Source: Rhizobium sp. ICMP 5592 (GTDB taxonomy: Bacteria > Pseudomonadota > Alphaproteobacteria > Rhizobiales > Rhizobiaceae). Taken from it: DNA of 64,000 bases. Below, piece by piece: positions 53,948 through 63,582 of the stretch. The notes under the pieces are model-generated. The model was not told the origin of the DNA and did no database searches. It was given only the letters and a program-made list of their open reading frames with translations. The DNA lies in contig NZ_QSNT01000001.1 in assembly GCF_009498525.1 (NCBI RefSeq), positions 1,139,083-1,203,082 on the forward strand. Reading direction: 5' to 3'. Numbering within the stretch: position 1 is the first letter of the stretch; each line of letters begins with the position of its first letter. The translations under genes and the position numbers were made by a program.

Positions 53948-54942
53948 GACACCACCTTGCGTCCGCGGAACTTCAGGACTTCCAGCCAGAAGCCCATCGA
54001 CCAGGCGAAATGCATGACCATGGCCGAGATGGCGGCAAGCGGTCCGTATGGGTTTTTCTGACCGAGCGCGATCCAGAAACCATAGGCGAGGCAGGCAAAG
54101 GCCCACAGGCCGATCGGAATGACAGCGATCCAGTTGAGGATGGCGAGGAAGGCGCCGACGAAGATCGGCACAACGGCCAGCGGCAGCATCTGTCGAACGC
54201 TCGGCATGCTGCGATGCTTGAGAATGTTGCGTGCGCGGCCGCGGCCGTAGCCGAGATATTGCCGGAACAGCGTTGGAATGCTGGCGCGCGGATAATAGGT
54301 CATCGTCGTCTTGTCGGTGAGCCAGATACGATAACCGGCCTTGCGCAGTCGGTAGTCGAGCTCGGCATCTTCGTTGTGGCTGAAGGTCTCGTCATAGCCG
54401 CCGACGGCGCGGAAGGCGGGGACGCGCATCAGCGCATGATGGCCATGGTCTGCCCAATGCCCCTTGGCGCCCTCGCGATGCTTCGAGCCGCCATTGCCGA
54501 GCTTGGAGTTCTGCGCCACCGCCGTTGCCTTTTGGAAAGCGCTGAAACCCTGCGTACGCATGGCGACGACGACCGAATCCGCCTCGGTCGCGTCGGCCTC
54601 TTCGACCAGTCTCTGGCAATAGTCGGCGGGGTAGTCGCCATGGGCATCGATGCGAATAAGATAGTCGTAATCATTGCCGAAGGTCTCGACGGCGAGATTG
54701 ATCGCAGCGCTCTGCAGCCGCTTCGGATTGTCGAGCAGGAGCACGCGCGGATCGGCCTTGGCGATCTCGCCGACGATTTCCCGGGTCCTGTCCGTGCTGC
54801 CGCCATCGGCAACCACGATCCTGGCGTCAAGCTCGTCCAGAGCGCCACTGAGCTTGGCGATCAGCGGCTCGATATGCTTCTCTTCGTTGAGGCAGGGGAT
54901 GACGATCAGGCAACGCATATGCTTGGGGTCTCCAGTTTTCAT
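53944..54942 (-). CDS. exoA: ExoA: beta-1,3 glucosyltransferase-type GT2
   Basis: A 332-residue transferase. LIVIPCLNEEKHIEPLIAKL opens the domain, ADGGSTDRTREIV and IRIDAHGDYP give Asp motifs, and two C-terminal membrane segments (LAVVPIFVGAFLAILNWIAV; IGLWAFACLAYGFWIAL) anchor it. ExoA adds the second sugar, by a beta-1,3 bond, in S. meliloti. It overlaps exoL and exoM by ATGA. Confidence 0.93.
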   Translation of the reverse strand: MKTGDPKHMRCLIVIPCLNEEKHIEPLIAKLSGALDELDARIVVADGGSTDRTREIVGEIAKADPRVLLLDNPKRLQSAAINLAVETFGNDYDYLIRIDAHGDYPADYCQRLVEEADATEADSVVVAMRTQGFSAFQKATAVAQNSKLGNGGSKHREGAKGHWADHGHHALMRVPAFRAVGGYDETFSHNEDAELDYRLRKAGYRIWLTDKTTMTYYPRASIPTLFRQYLGYGRGRARNILKHRSMPSVRQMLPLAVVPIFVGAFLAILNWIAVIPIGLWAFACLAYGFWIALGQKNPYGPLAAISAMVMHFAWSMGFWLEVLKFRGRKVVS

Positions 54943-56147
54943 TGCAATCCACCTCTATTGCGATGCAGTTGTGGGAGTGCCTGTAATTCGGCGGTTTGCT
55001 CATTGGTGCGGGTCAGGGACGCGAGCCGCTGCACCAGTCCCTGGCAGTCGGCACGGTCTGTCATCCATTGTCTGCGGTCCTGCGCGGCCACGGTGTCGAA
55101 AGCGGCGAGATAGCGTTCCTCGTTCATGTCGCTCATGAGGGAGACGAGGTGTGCTGGGTTCGCCTTGTCGAGCGTCAGGCCGATTTTCTGGCTCGCCAGG
55201 AAGCGTGACGTCTCGGTTCCGTCCATGGCGATCGGCACGGCGCCATAAAGGCCGCCTTCGTACAGCCGGTTTGGCAGCAGCCAGCTCGAATTCAGGCCTT
55301 CTTCGAAGAAATCGATCGCCCAGGAGAATTGTACCTCGCCATAAATGGCCGCGAGGTCCTCGGGGTTCTTGTAGGGGCCGCCGAAATGCATGAAAGGCGC
55401 GTCGCGCACGACGCCATCGAAGTCGTCGAACTCCGAATAGGCGGGCCGGCCGCGCAGGATGATCTCGAAACGACCGTCCATCCGGCGTGAAAATTCATCG
55501 AGCAGCGCCAGCGATTTGCGGCAGCGAAGCGCCCCGAACCAGCCGATCTTCCAGGGCTCGCCCTTTGCCGGCAAGCGGGGTGAGGGAGTGACCGGATCGT
55601 CAAGGCCATCGAGCGCCAGAACCTTGTTCTCCAGAAGGACGATCGGCAGATCGAGGCCGGACCGAGGGCGAAAATAACGCTCGACGAAGGCAGGTGAGCT
55701 GGTCAGCAGCAATGCGGCGTCCGACCCGAAATGACGCTCCACCCCTCGAAGGGCGGCGCCAAGCGTGTCCTTGCGCAACAGCAGCCGGTGGATATCGAGA
55801 CATTCGTAGACGACAGGCATATCGCCGCCGAAGATCGATCGCGCCCGATTGGCCAAGGCCAGCATTTCAAGATTGCGGCCGATGATGACGTCCGGCTTCT
55901 GGACCGAACGCAACGAGCCGCGCAATTTCAGCGCGGACTTGGCAACAGCCGCGATGCGATGCGTGAATTGCGCGTCGCGCGTCCGTCCGAGTTCGATCGG
56001 CTCGATGCCGTGCACGGTTGCCAGCGCGTTGTCGTCGCGCCGGAAGCCCGCCAATGTCACTCTTGCTCCGCCCGCCTGCAACATCAACACCCGCCGGCGG
56101 ACGGCGGGGTCGGCAAGATCGTGGACGAAGTAGAGAATATGCAGCAT
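54939..56147 (-). CDS. exoL: ExoL: glycosyltransferase
   Basis: A 402-residue protein with a GT-B/GT4-like layout: ILYFVHDLADPAVRRRVLML at the start and GWFGALRCRKSLALLDEF then ALYGEVQ-type region and NRLYEGGLYGAVPIAMDGTE in the C-terminal donor domain. In S. meliloti ExoL adds a beta-1,4-glucose early in the repeat. Length matches ExoL. It overlaps exoA by ATGA and is separated from exoK by about 100 bp. Confidence 0.92.
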   Translation of the reverse strand: MLHILYFVHDLADPAVRRRVLMLQAGGARVTLAGFRRDDNALATVHGIEPIELGRTRDAQFTHRIAAVAKSALKLRGSLRSVQKPDVIIGRNLEMLALANRARSIFGGDMPVVYECLDIHRLLLRKDTLGAALRGVERHFGSDAALLLTSSPAFVERYFRPRSGLDLPIVLLENKVLALDGLDDPVTPSPRLPAKGEPWKIGWFGALRCRKSLALLDEFSRRMDGRFEIILRGRPAYSEFDDFDGVVRDAPFMHFGGPYKNPEDLAAIYGEVQFSWAIDFFEEGLNSSWLLPNRLYEGGLYGAVPIAMDGTETSRFLASQKIGLTLDKANPAHLVSLMSDMNEERYLAAFDTVAAQDRRQWMTDRADCQGLVQRLASLTRTNEQTAELQALPQLHRNRGGLQ

Positions 56148-56248
56148 TCAGACTTCCGTTTTTGTGCCCGGTCGAAGCCAGGCGTTTCGTTGGTGTCGCA
56201 TCACGGTATCTTGCCCGGCTGCGAAATTTGCTCCGCAGCCGGACTGGT

Positions 56249-57067
56249 TCAGTTCAGCTTGCAGGCGATCGATTCCGGGAACTGGCACTTGTCGCCTTCC
56301 GCGGTGAAGGCGACGCGCTTGATCTGCATCGTCGCAGGGCTGCCGCCATAGGCGAATTTGCCCATCCAGCCGCTCAGCGTGTCCGTGCCCCAGAGGCTGA
56401 AAAAGATCTTCTGGGCATGTGTCGGTATCTTCGAGGGGTCCGTAACGTCCTGGACCAGCTGGCCGTTCACATAATAGCGAAGCCGGTCCTTCTCCCAGAC
56501 GAAGGCATAGTCGTTGAAACCCTGATCGGCGCCGCCGGGGACCGGAACCAGTTTCTCGTTGCCGCCCTTGGCGGAGATATATTGATTGACCTGGACCTGT
56601 CCTGCATTCTTGCCGAGAACCTCGAAATCGATCTCGTCATGCGGCCTTTTGTCGGTCGGACCGATATAGGTGAAGAACGCCGAGTTGAGGCCAGGGCCGC
56701 TGGCGGTGCGATAGCGCGCCTCATAGGTGCCGTAGCCAAAACGCTTGGTGGTCTGGATCTCGCCGCAGGCATAGTCGCGCTCACCAGTCTTGCCCTGGGT
56801 GAATTGAAGCTGAAGCATGCCGTCTTCGCGGCTGACCTGCTTCTTCGACCAGGTGCAGTTCTGGTGCGGGCCGTTGTTCCAGCCGTCGGAAATGTACCAG
56901 CGGCTGCTGTCGATCCTGTCGAAATTGTCGACGAAGGAGGTGCCGTTCGGCCGGTCCTCCTGCGCGGAAACCACGCAAGGAACAAGACCGGCGCTCAAGA
57001 TGGCCAGTGAACCAAGGCCCAGTGAAACAAGGGTAAATCTGCGCGCATGGGCGGTCTTTTTCGTCAT
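56249..57067 (-). CDS. exoK: ExoK: GH16 endo-beta-1,3-1,4-glycanase
   Basis: A 272-residue secreted glycanase. A signal peptide covers about residues 1-35 (LVSLGLGSLAILSAGLVPCV). The GH16 catalytic motif HDEIDFEVLG has Glu145 (nucleophile) and Glu149 (acid/base). ExoK cleaves nascent succinoglycan to low-molecular-weight chains. It is three bases from the exoH stop. Confidence 0.95.
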   Translation of the reverse strand: MTKKTAHARRFTLVSLGLGSLAILSAGLVPCVVSAQEDRPNGTSFVDNFDRIDSSRWYISDGWNNGPHQNCTWSKKQVSREDGMLQLQFTQGKTGERDYACGEIQTTKRFGYGTYEARYRTASGPGLNSAFFTYIGPTDKRPHDEIDFEVLGKNAGQVQVNQYISAKGGNEKLVPVPGGADQGFNDYAFVWEKDRLRYYVNGQLVQDVTDPSKIPTHAQKIFFSLWGTDTLSGWMGKFAYGGSPATMQIKRVAFTAEGDKCQFPESIACKLN

Positions 57068-57070
57068 CTG

Positions 57071-58195
57071 TCACCTTTGCTCTGAAGTCGCCTGCTGACG
57101 TTCGGCGATTGCCGGGGTCTCCGCACGCGAACGTGTGCGGCTACCAGTCAACAGGTTGTAGATGGCCGGCAGGGCGGAGCGCGCCACGCCGTTGGTCAGG
57201 GGCAGCACCATCAGTGCGATGGCGGAGGCCAAGAGATAGAAGATCGGATAGATCTCACTGCCGCCGCGGTTCCACAAAACCCAGAGGCAGAACAGCAGCG
57301 GGTAATGGGCGCAGAACACCCAGAAGCTCAGGCCGCCGGTTCCCGCAAGGCTCTGGCCGAGCCGGCTCCTGATGAAGATCGCCGACAGCGCCCAGAAACC
57401 GGGAATGCCGACGAGCACCATGAGGTTGCGGCCAATTTCGAGCCACAGCGGAAGCTTGGGGCCGGTGAGATAGGCCGCCGTGGCCAAGAGTGCCGCTAGG
57501 GCGACGAAGGCAGGCCCGATCACCTCGGCATACCGGTCGATGATCGTCAGGTCGACGCGATAGAGGCTGAGATAGATGCCGAAGCCGAAGCTGAAAAGGA
57601 TGGAATTTCGAAGAACGATGCCAAGTGGGATCGGCAACGCCGCCAGCAGCAGCAAGCCCACCAGCGTCGACAGGGGAAAGCGGCTGATCAGCATCGCCAG
57701 CAATGGTGACAGCAGGATACAGACGAAGAGATCGCGCAGGAAATAAAGGGGCAAATTGATCGGCGTGCCCTCGATGGCGAACAGCAACGTCGACAGCGTG
57801 CGTGGGCTGGCATTCGAAAGATCCGGCACAAAACCGTCGCCGATGCCGAAGTATTGCAGGGCCAGCACGAACAGGAAGAAGGCGCTGTTCCACAAGAGGA
57901 AGGGCAGGAGAACGGTCTTCGCCTTGCGGCGAATGGTCTTGGCATAGTCGAGCTTTGCCGTGCCGTGACGGAAAAGAAGATAGCCGGAAATGGCGCTGAG
58001 GCAGGGAACGCCGACGCGAAAGAGACTATCGCGCAGGAAGACCCGGAACCAATCGAAGAGCCCATATGCACCGCTGAACGGGCTGGAATCCGTATCGAAT
58101 GGGATATGCACAAATATGATGCCCGAGATGAGCACAATACGCATGAGATTTATCCGCGAAGACACGTTGGCAGTCACATTCACGATGTCCGTCAC
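57071..58195 (-). CDS. exoH: ExoH: acyltransferase family 3 (succinoglycan succinyltransferase)
   Basis: A 374-residue membrane acyltransferase with about ten helices. The family motif with conserved Arg/His is RIVLISGIIFVHIPFD near residue 20, and RVGVPCLSAISGYLLFR follows. ExoH adds succinyl groups to succinoglycan in S. meliloti. The start codon is GTG 58195; an in-frame ATG 17 codons later is an alternative start. Confidence 0.92.
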   Translation of the reverse strand: MTDIVNVTANVSSRINLMRIVLISGIIFVHIPFDTDSSPFSGAYGLFDWFRVFLRDSLFRVGVPCLSAISGYLLFRHGTAKLDYAKTIRRKAKTVLLPFLLWNSAFFLFVLALQYFGIGDGFVPDLSNASPRTLSTLLFAIEGTPINLPLYFLRDLFVCILLSPLLAMLISRFPLSTLVGLLLLAALPIPLGIVLRNSILFSFGFGIYLSLYRVDLTIIDRYAEVIGPAFVALAALLATAAYLTGPKLPLWLEIGRNLMVLVGIPGFWALSAIFIRSRLGQSLAGTGGLSFWVFCAHYPLLFCLWVLWNRGGSEIYPIFYLLASAIALMVLPLTNGVARSALPAIYNLLTGSRTRSRAETPAIAERQQATSEQR

Positions 58196-58576
58196 CCCTT
58201 TTCCAGGTCGCTCCCCCCTTGCGACCGTTTCAACCAGAGCAGACTAGAGCCCACACGCATAACCTAGGGCGATCTCACGAAAAGAAATATGGCAGTGCAG
58301 CAAAAAACAAGACTGAATGGCTCCCGGCAGCCGCAATTCCGGGGCAAAAACGGCGGTGAAACAGGCGATTCAGATGCCCGATATCTGTGGAAGTCCCTGG
58401 TATTAAAAGGATTTAAGTACGCTGAAATAATTCGTGAAACGATCTTTAACGCGATGATGCGCCGCCATCGTTTTTTTCGCAATAGGTGAACATTTTTTTG
58501 CACCGCCACAGAATCCGTGAGCAAACGTGATCATAATGCGGCAGCGGTGCAAGTTCTCTAAGAAAGTCCGGCAGAA
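58196..58576. other. Intergenic stretch between exoT and exoH, exoI absent
   Basis: About 380 bp on a strand where S. meliloti has exoI between exoH and exoT. I find no ExoI-like frame. The stretch is rather AT-rich in the middle and probably holds the promoter of exoHKLAMONP. Confidence 0.6.
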
Positions 58577-60064
58577 TCATTCAGCTACAGGTTGAGCTTC
58601 TGCCTTCGGCATTCTGCGTGAACGAACGAGTTCCAGGATTTTGCGCACAAGCGCTCTCTCCGTCAGCAGCACAAAAGCGAGGTAGATTGCGCCGCCCACC
58701 ACGGAGCCCACGATGATCTGGAGGATTGCACTTGGCATGGCCACCTTCAGATGGTCCAGCATGAAGCGAACGATGAGCGCCATGATGAGGGCGGTGATCA
58801 TCGGCCGGTTGCTGACGTAGAGGCCCTGGAGGAATGGCGTGCCGTCGGCACGGAAAACTGCCCAGGAATAGAAGACCAGCGTGATGACGCTGACGATACA
58901 GAGCCAGACCATGGCGTTGATCAGATCGCCGGTCATTGCTCCATAGGCGACGGCGGCGGTAGTGACGATAGCGCGGACGACAGCCGACCAGAACAGGACA
59001 TTGCCGCGGCCGACGCCCTTCAGATACGGAATGAAGGTACTACAGGGCGTCAGGATCGCCTTGGAGAGCGCCAGCAGACCGAGCACCGGCCAGGCATAGG
59101 CCCATTTCTGCCCGAACAGCACCAGCATGGCCGGCTCAGCGATGGCCCACAGGCCGAACATCATCGGCGCCAGAAGCACCGTCGTCACCTGCGTGCTTAG
59201 CATCAGAGCGTCCGACCGGCGCTTGCGGTCATGCATCATGTGACTGAAGGCCGGGAACAGCACGCCCATGACCGCCGAGAGAACGACCTGGTTCGGGATG
59301 CTGGCAAAGCGGTTGCCGGCGGAATAGGCGCCGGCATCGGCCAGGCCAAGATAGCGGGCGATGATCACCATCGGCGACTGGAATGTGACGAAATTGGCGA
59401 TTTCCGAGCCCATCATGCCGAAGGAGAACTTCGTCAGCCCCCTGATGCGGCTGAAGGAGAAGGCGAACCGGGGGAAATAGCCGGAGACGGCATAGAGACC
59501 GACAAGGCGAACGGTGCCGGAGACGAAAAGCTGGGCAACGAGCGACCAGACGCCAAATCCGAAAAAGGCCAGGCCGACCGCGACCAGCGCGCCGGAGGAC
59601 TCCGAAATCATGCTCCAGACCGCATCCTTGCTGAAATTCATCCGCCGCGCCAGGATCGAATAGGCGACATCGGCGGCAAGCTGGATCGGGATCATGAAGG
59701 CCATGATGCGCAACAGGTGGGCAGCCTCCTTGGCGCCCAGCAATGCCGCGAAGAAATCGGCGAAGACATAGAGAACCACGGCCATCAGCGTCGATACGGC
59801 CAGATTGACCCAGAAGACCGAGTGAATGGTCAGCATGTCCTCCTTCTCCTGGATGACGAGAGAAGAGGTGAGCCCGGCGCCGCCGATCATGGAGAGAAAT
59901 TGCACGACCGTCAGCGCCACGGCGACGACACCGAATTCCTCCGGCGTGAGGATGCGCGCCAGAATCGGCACGGTCACGAATTTCAATCCAAATGTACTTG
60001 TCTTCGATAAAACGCTCCATCCGACATTGTTCGTTATCGAACGGACACTAACTGTTGAGGTCAT
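58577..60064 (-). CDS. exoT: ExoT: Wzx-type polysaccharide flippase
   Basis: A 495-residue protein with about 12-14 membrane helices of the polysaccharide transport (MOP) superfamily. It begins ITNNVGWSVLSKTSTFGLKF and has the PILARILTPEEFGVVAVALT segment typical of Wzx/MurJ-like proteins. ExoT moves lipid-linked repeat units across the membrane. It is divergent from exoW across 120 bp. Confidence 0.93.
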   Translation of the reverse strand: MTSTVSVRSITNNVGWSVLSKTSTFGLKFVTVPILARILTPEEFGVVAVALTVVQFLSMIGGAGLTSSLVIQEKEDMLTIHSVFWVNLAVSTLMAVVLYVFADFFAALLGAKEAAHLLRIMAFMIPIQLAADVAYSILARRMNFSKDAVWSMISESSGALVAVGLAFFGFGVWSLVAQLFVSGTVRLVGLYAVSGYFPRFAFSFSRIRGLTKFSFGMMGSEIANFVTFQSPMVIIARYLGLADAGAYSAGNRFASIPNQVVLSAVMGVLFPAFSHMMHDRKRRSDALMLSTQVTTVLLAPMMFGLWAIAEPAMLVLFGQKWAYAWPVLGLLALSKAILTPCSTFIPYLKGVGRGNVLFWSAVVRAIVTTAAVAYGAMTGDLINAMVWLCIVSVITLVFYSWAVFRADGTPFLQGLYVSNRPMITALIMALIVRFMLDHLKVAMPSAILQIIVGSVVGGAIYLAFVLLTERALVRKILELVRSRRMPKAEAQPVAE

Positions 60065-60184
60065 TGCGACATCCTATCTCTTGGGAGCGGCTGTAATCAG
60101 CGATGGAGATTGTCGAAAAAAATGCATGGCCGCGACCCTGGGAGGAGGTCGCAAACTCTTTGTTGAAAAACGTAAGGCGAAAAA

Positions 60185-61144
60185 ATGGCGTCAATTACGA
60201 TTGTTATTCCCTTCTACCAGAAACAGACAGGCATTCTGCAGCGCGCACTGAGGTCGATATCTAGGCAGGTGTTTCAGGATTTCGATATCCTTGTCGTCGA
60301 TGATGAATCGCCGCTCTCGGCGGAAAGTGAACTTCAATCGCTCGGAGACGACGAGCGCGCGCGCATTACGGTCATCCGCCAAGCCAATGCCGGCCCAGGC
60401 GGCGCGCGCAATACTGGCCTCGATAATGTGCCGGCCGCAAGCCGCTTTGTCGCCTTCCTCGATTCCGATGACGAATGGGCGCCCGAGCATCTGAGCAATG
60501 CTTTCGAGGCGCTGACGCGCCACAATGCCGATTGCTATTGGGACTCGATCAGCGGCGGCGAGGGATTTTCCTATCATTTCGGGATGGAGGAACTGGCGAA
60601 ACTGCCCAACGCCGTGCGTCTCTCCGACGCACCCTCAGTCATCGAAATCCCTAATATCGCCAGTGAGATGCTGAAGGACTGGGGTTTCCTGCATCTTTCC
60701 TGCATGGTGATCGGCCGGCCGCTTTTCGAAAAAATCCGCTTCGAAGCCTCGCTGCGGCTGGCGGCCGAGGACGTGCTGTTTTTCTGCGACTGCATCCTGG
60801 CGGCCAGGCGCGTGCTGCTCTGCGAAGACGCAGGTGCATTGCGCGGCGAGGGCATGAATATCTTTCACAGCATCGACAATGACTCCCCGCAGTTCCTGCG
60901 CCAGCAGTTCAATACCTGGACGGCGCTCAACACGCTGGAACAGAGGTTTTCGCGCCGGCCCCAGGACATAGCGACCATTCGCGCCTGCAAGAATCGCGCC
61001 CGTCAGCAGGCGCTGTGGAGCCAGGCGCGGCAGTTGCGCCATCGCCGAATGCCACAACTTGGGCTACTTGCAAAATGGGCCTGGCGCGATCCCGGCATAT
61101 TGCAAAGTGCGATGCAGCTTGCCGCGGGCAAGTTTACGCCCTAG
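60185..61144 (+). CDS. exoW: ExoW: family 2 glycosyltransferase
   Basis: A 319-residue GT-A transferase. SITIVIPFYQKQTGILQRAL opens it; VVDDESPLSAESE and FLDSDDEWAPEHL carry the Asp motifs. In S. meliloti ExoW adds a beta-1,3-glucose late in the side chain. GGAGGAGG is found about 30 bp upstream, and AAGGCGA directly before ATG 60185. Confidence 0.93.
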   Translation: MASITIVIPFYQKQTGILQRALRSISRQVFQDFDILVVDDESPLSAESELQSLGDDERARITVIRQANAGPGGARNTGLDNVPAASRFVAFLDSDDEWAPEHLSNAFEALTRHNADCYWDSISGGEGFSYHFGMEELAKLPNAVRLSDAPSVIEIPNIASEMLKDWGFLHLSCMVIGRPLFEKIRFEASLRLAAEDVLFFCDCILAARRVLLCEDAGALRGEGMNIFHSIDNDSPQFLRQQFNTWTALNTLEQRFSRRPQDIATIRACKNRARQQALWSQARQLRHRRMPQLGLLAKWAWRDPGILQSAMQLAAGKFTP

Positions 61145-61229
61145 TTTTCGCACTGCAGCAAAGCTGTTCATGCCACATTCTAGAGCCAATGCATGTGCAG
61201 CTACGGTCTAGATCAGCAAGGAGTCCTGT

Positions 61230-62171
61230 ATGAAGCCGTTCCACTGGGAATCCACCCATGGCAATTTCGGTGACGATCTCAATCTCTGGCTCTGGGATTT
61301 TCTACTCCCCGGCCTGCGTGACGTTCATGAAGAAACATTGCTGGTCGGTGTCGGCACCGTCCTGAACACATCGCTATTGCCGCCTGATGGCCAGAAGCTC
61401 GTGATCGGCAGTGGCTTCGGCTATGGCACGCTTCCTGACATGAGCGACAGGAGCAAGTGGGATATCCGCTGCGTCCGCGGTCCGTTGACGGCCGAAAAAG
61501 TTGGCGTTCCCGCGGATATGGGCATCATCGATCCGGCCGTCATGGTCACCGAGATGCCGGAATTCAAAAATCTGCCGAAGACCAAGCGCCACACCTTCGT
61601 GCCGCATTGGGAGTCGGCAGGCGCTGGGCTCTGGCAGGATATCTGCAAGACCGTCGGGCTTTCCTATCTTGACCCGCGCGGCGAGGCGAAGGCCGTGATC
61701 CGCGAGATCGCCACCTCCGAGCTCATCGTCGCCGAATCCATGCATGGCGCGATCCTTGCCGATGCCTTCCGCGTGCCGTGGATCGCCGTCAGCACGTCGC
61801 GGGCGATCAACAGCTTCAAATGGAACGACTGGGCCCACTCTCTCGGGGTTACCTACGCGCCGAAGCATATTCCTGTTTCCACCCGTGCCGAAGCGATCGC
61901 CAAGGGCGCCCGCTTCTGGGGCGTCGGTTTCGAACGCGACGAGCAGGCAGCCAGTGAACTCGAGAAGCAGCGGCATGGCGAGACCGTGCTGGCCGACCCG
62001 CAGCAGACCACGCTGCGCGTGATGGCGAAACAGGCGCTTGCCGTACCCTCGGCGCTGGCGCTTTGGCAGGCCAGCAAGGCAAAGCCGCAGCTCAGCACCG
62101 ACGCGGCCCTTGCCGGTCGCAAGGAACGCTTCATGTCGGTGATTGAAGGTGTGCGGCGCGACTACATCTGA
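61230..62171 (+). CDS. exoV: ExoV: pyruvyltransferase (ketalase)
   Basis: A 313-residue polysaccharide pyruvyltransferase. It begins HWESTHGNFGDDLNLWLWDF, then GSGFGYG, RGPLTAEKVG and SELIVAESMHGAILADAFRVP, all typical for the family. It adds pyruvate ketal to the terminal glucose. AGGAGT precedes ATG 61230. It follows exoW by 85 bp. Confidence 0.94.
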   Translation: MKPFHWESTHGNFGDDLNLWLWDFLLPGLRDVHEETLLVGVGTVLNTSLLPPDGQKLVIGSGFGYGTLPDMSDRSKWDIRCVRGPLTAEKVGVPADMGIIDPAVMVTEMPEFKNLPKTKRHTFVPHWESAGAGLWQDICKTVGLSYLDPRGEAKAVIREIATSELIVAESMHGAILADAFRVPWIAVSTSRAINSFKWNDWAHSLGVTYAPKHIPVSTRAEAIAKGARFWGVGFERDEQAASELEKQRHGETVLADPQQTTLRVMAKQALAVPSALALWQASKAKPQLSTDAALAGRKERFMSVIEGVRRDYI

Positions 62172-62185
62172 CGCGCCTATAAATA

Positions 62186-63208
62186 TTATTCGGGAACGGC
62201 CTGCAGGAGATAGCGCAGGCCGTTTGCGCCCGAATGGGCGATTGGCGCACTGCCGCCCTTGCGAAAACGCTCGGTCTTGTCGGCGAAAATACCGCCGGCT
62301 ATGGCCGGGATAGCGGCAGGCTTGCCCAGGGCGTAGGAGGCCGCTGCCCCCATGCCCGATTGCGATTTGATATCGAGAAAATGCCGTAGCTCATAGCGGC
62401 CGCGAATATGCTGCTCGTGGCGGCGGATGGCCGCCGCGTCGGTTGGTGAAAGGCCGCCGGCCGCGAGAATCGCGCGGTCGGCCTCATAAAGCCGCCGCAG
62501 GTCGTCGGTGCGATGCCGGCCGCTCAGGGAATTGCTGCGCACCACGGCGCCATAGCCGCAGCTATGAATGATCTTGTAGCGCGCGGCCTTGGCAAGCGCC
62601 CGGACATAGAGGTCGTAATCCTCGCCAAGACGCAGTGCCTCGTCGTAGCGCAGCCCGTGCTTATCCAGAAACGATCGGCGCATCAACGGCTTCAGGAAGC
62701 CGATCTCGCCGCGCCGGACGCCGCGCTTGGAAATATTGCCCTCGACAAAGGCGACCAGGTCCAGGAAGCGCGGCTTCGGATCGAAATGGTCGAGCATGGT
62801 ATAGGCAGTCGGAACCGTGTCGGCGTCGACGAAGGCGATGTTGTCGGCGACGAAATCCCAATCGCTGCCGGCGAGCAGCGGCTTGAAGCGCCCCGGAAAA
62901 AAGAAATCATCGGCATCGAGGATACTGATCAGCGGCGCGCGCGAAATCTCGATCGCGTGATTGCGTGCGGCAGCCGGGCCGCGATTTTTCTCGAATTCCT
63001 GGATGATCAGCCGGCCGCTGCCATCACCGGCTTGACGCGCTGCGGCAGCCGTGCCGTCGGTCGAACCATCGTCGATGACGACGACCTCGGCGACTTCCGG
63101 CTCGCGCAAAGCCGAGGCCACGGCGAGACCGATGGTATCGCTGGCATTTTTCGCGGCAATGATTACGCAGACATTGTTTTCGGCACTGTCGATCAAGTCA
63201 GCCTCCAT
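62186..63208 (-). CDS. exoU: ExoU: family 2 glycosyltransferase
   Basis: A 340-residue GT-A transferase. VCVIIAAKNASDTIGLAVAS opens it; VVIDDGSTDGTAAAARQ and SILDADDFFFPGRFK give Asp motifs; RLGEDYDLYVRAL is the acceptor-side acidic stretch. In S. meliloti ExoU adds a beta-1,6-glucose. It is convergent with exoV, 14 bp apart. Confidence 0.93.
   Translation of the reverse strand: MEADLIDSAENNVCVIIAAKNASDTIGLAVASALREPEVAEVVVIDDGSTDGTAAAARQAGDGSGRLIIQEFEKNRGPAAARNHAIEISRAPLISILDADDFFFPGRFKPLLAGSDWDFVADNIAFVDADTVPTAYTMLDHFDPKPRFLDLVAFVEGNISKRGVRRGEIGFLKPLMRRSFLDKHGLRYDEALRLGEDYDLYVRALAKAARYKIIHSCGYGAVVRSNSLSGRHRTDDLRRLYEADRAILAAGGLSPTDAAAIRRHEQHIRGRYELRHFLDIKSQSGMGAAASYALGKPAAIPAIAGGIFADKTERFRKGGSAPIAHSGANGLRYLLQAVPE
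62195..62224 (-). terminator. Hairpin in the last codons of exoU
   Basis: A perfect 10-bp inverted repeat (AACGGCCTGC, 10-base loop, GCAGGCCGTT) lies in the last codons of exoU. On the minus strand it is followed by CCCGAATAATATTTAT, which is AT-rich but not a T run. It may end transcription inside the gene end or protect the 3' end. Confidence 0.4.
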
Positions 63209-63285
63209 GGTTCTGTTGGAGACTTAGGACGACAATCGCCATCCGGCAACCGCATGGTCACCAAAAGATGCGCCGAGCGGCGGCG

Positions 63286-63582
63286 TTAGGGATTGAAGGG
63301 TTCGGAACGATTGAGGTTTGCAGCGGGCAGGCCGCTAACCTTGTCACCTTCACGCGTCGGCATTGCAGCCGAGCCTTCATTCAACAACGCATGTCTCGCA
63401 TTGCGTTCTTTCCACACCAGGAAAAGAACGCCCGCAAAGTAACCGATCTGTAATAGGACCGCGCAAATCGCAGTTTCGATCAAAGTGATCGAAAGTGAAT
63501 GCGTCAGGAAATAAGTCGCAATGGCGAATACGGCCAGCGTGCCCGCCATGCTGATGAAGACGCGAGGTGCATACATGGACAT
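63286..63582 (-). CDS. exoX: ExoX: exopolysaccharide production repressor
   Basis: A 98-residue membrane protein with two hydrophobic segments (VFISMAGTLAVFAIATYFLT; AICAVLLQIGYFAGVLFLVW), exactly the length of ExoX/Psi from rhizobia, with YAPRVF near the start. In S. meliloti it lowers succinoglycan production, probably by acting on ExoY. GGGGGGAGG precedes the ATG. In related genomes exoX is divergent from exoY, so exoY is expected just right of this window. Confidence 0.9.
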   Translation of the reverse strand: MSMYAPRVFISMAGTLAVFAIATYFLTHSLSITLIETAICAVLLQIGYFAGVLFLVWKERNARHALLNEGSAAMPTREGDKVSGLPAANLNRSEPFNP

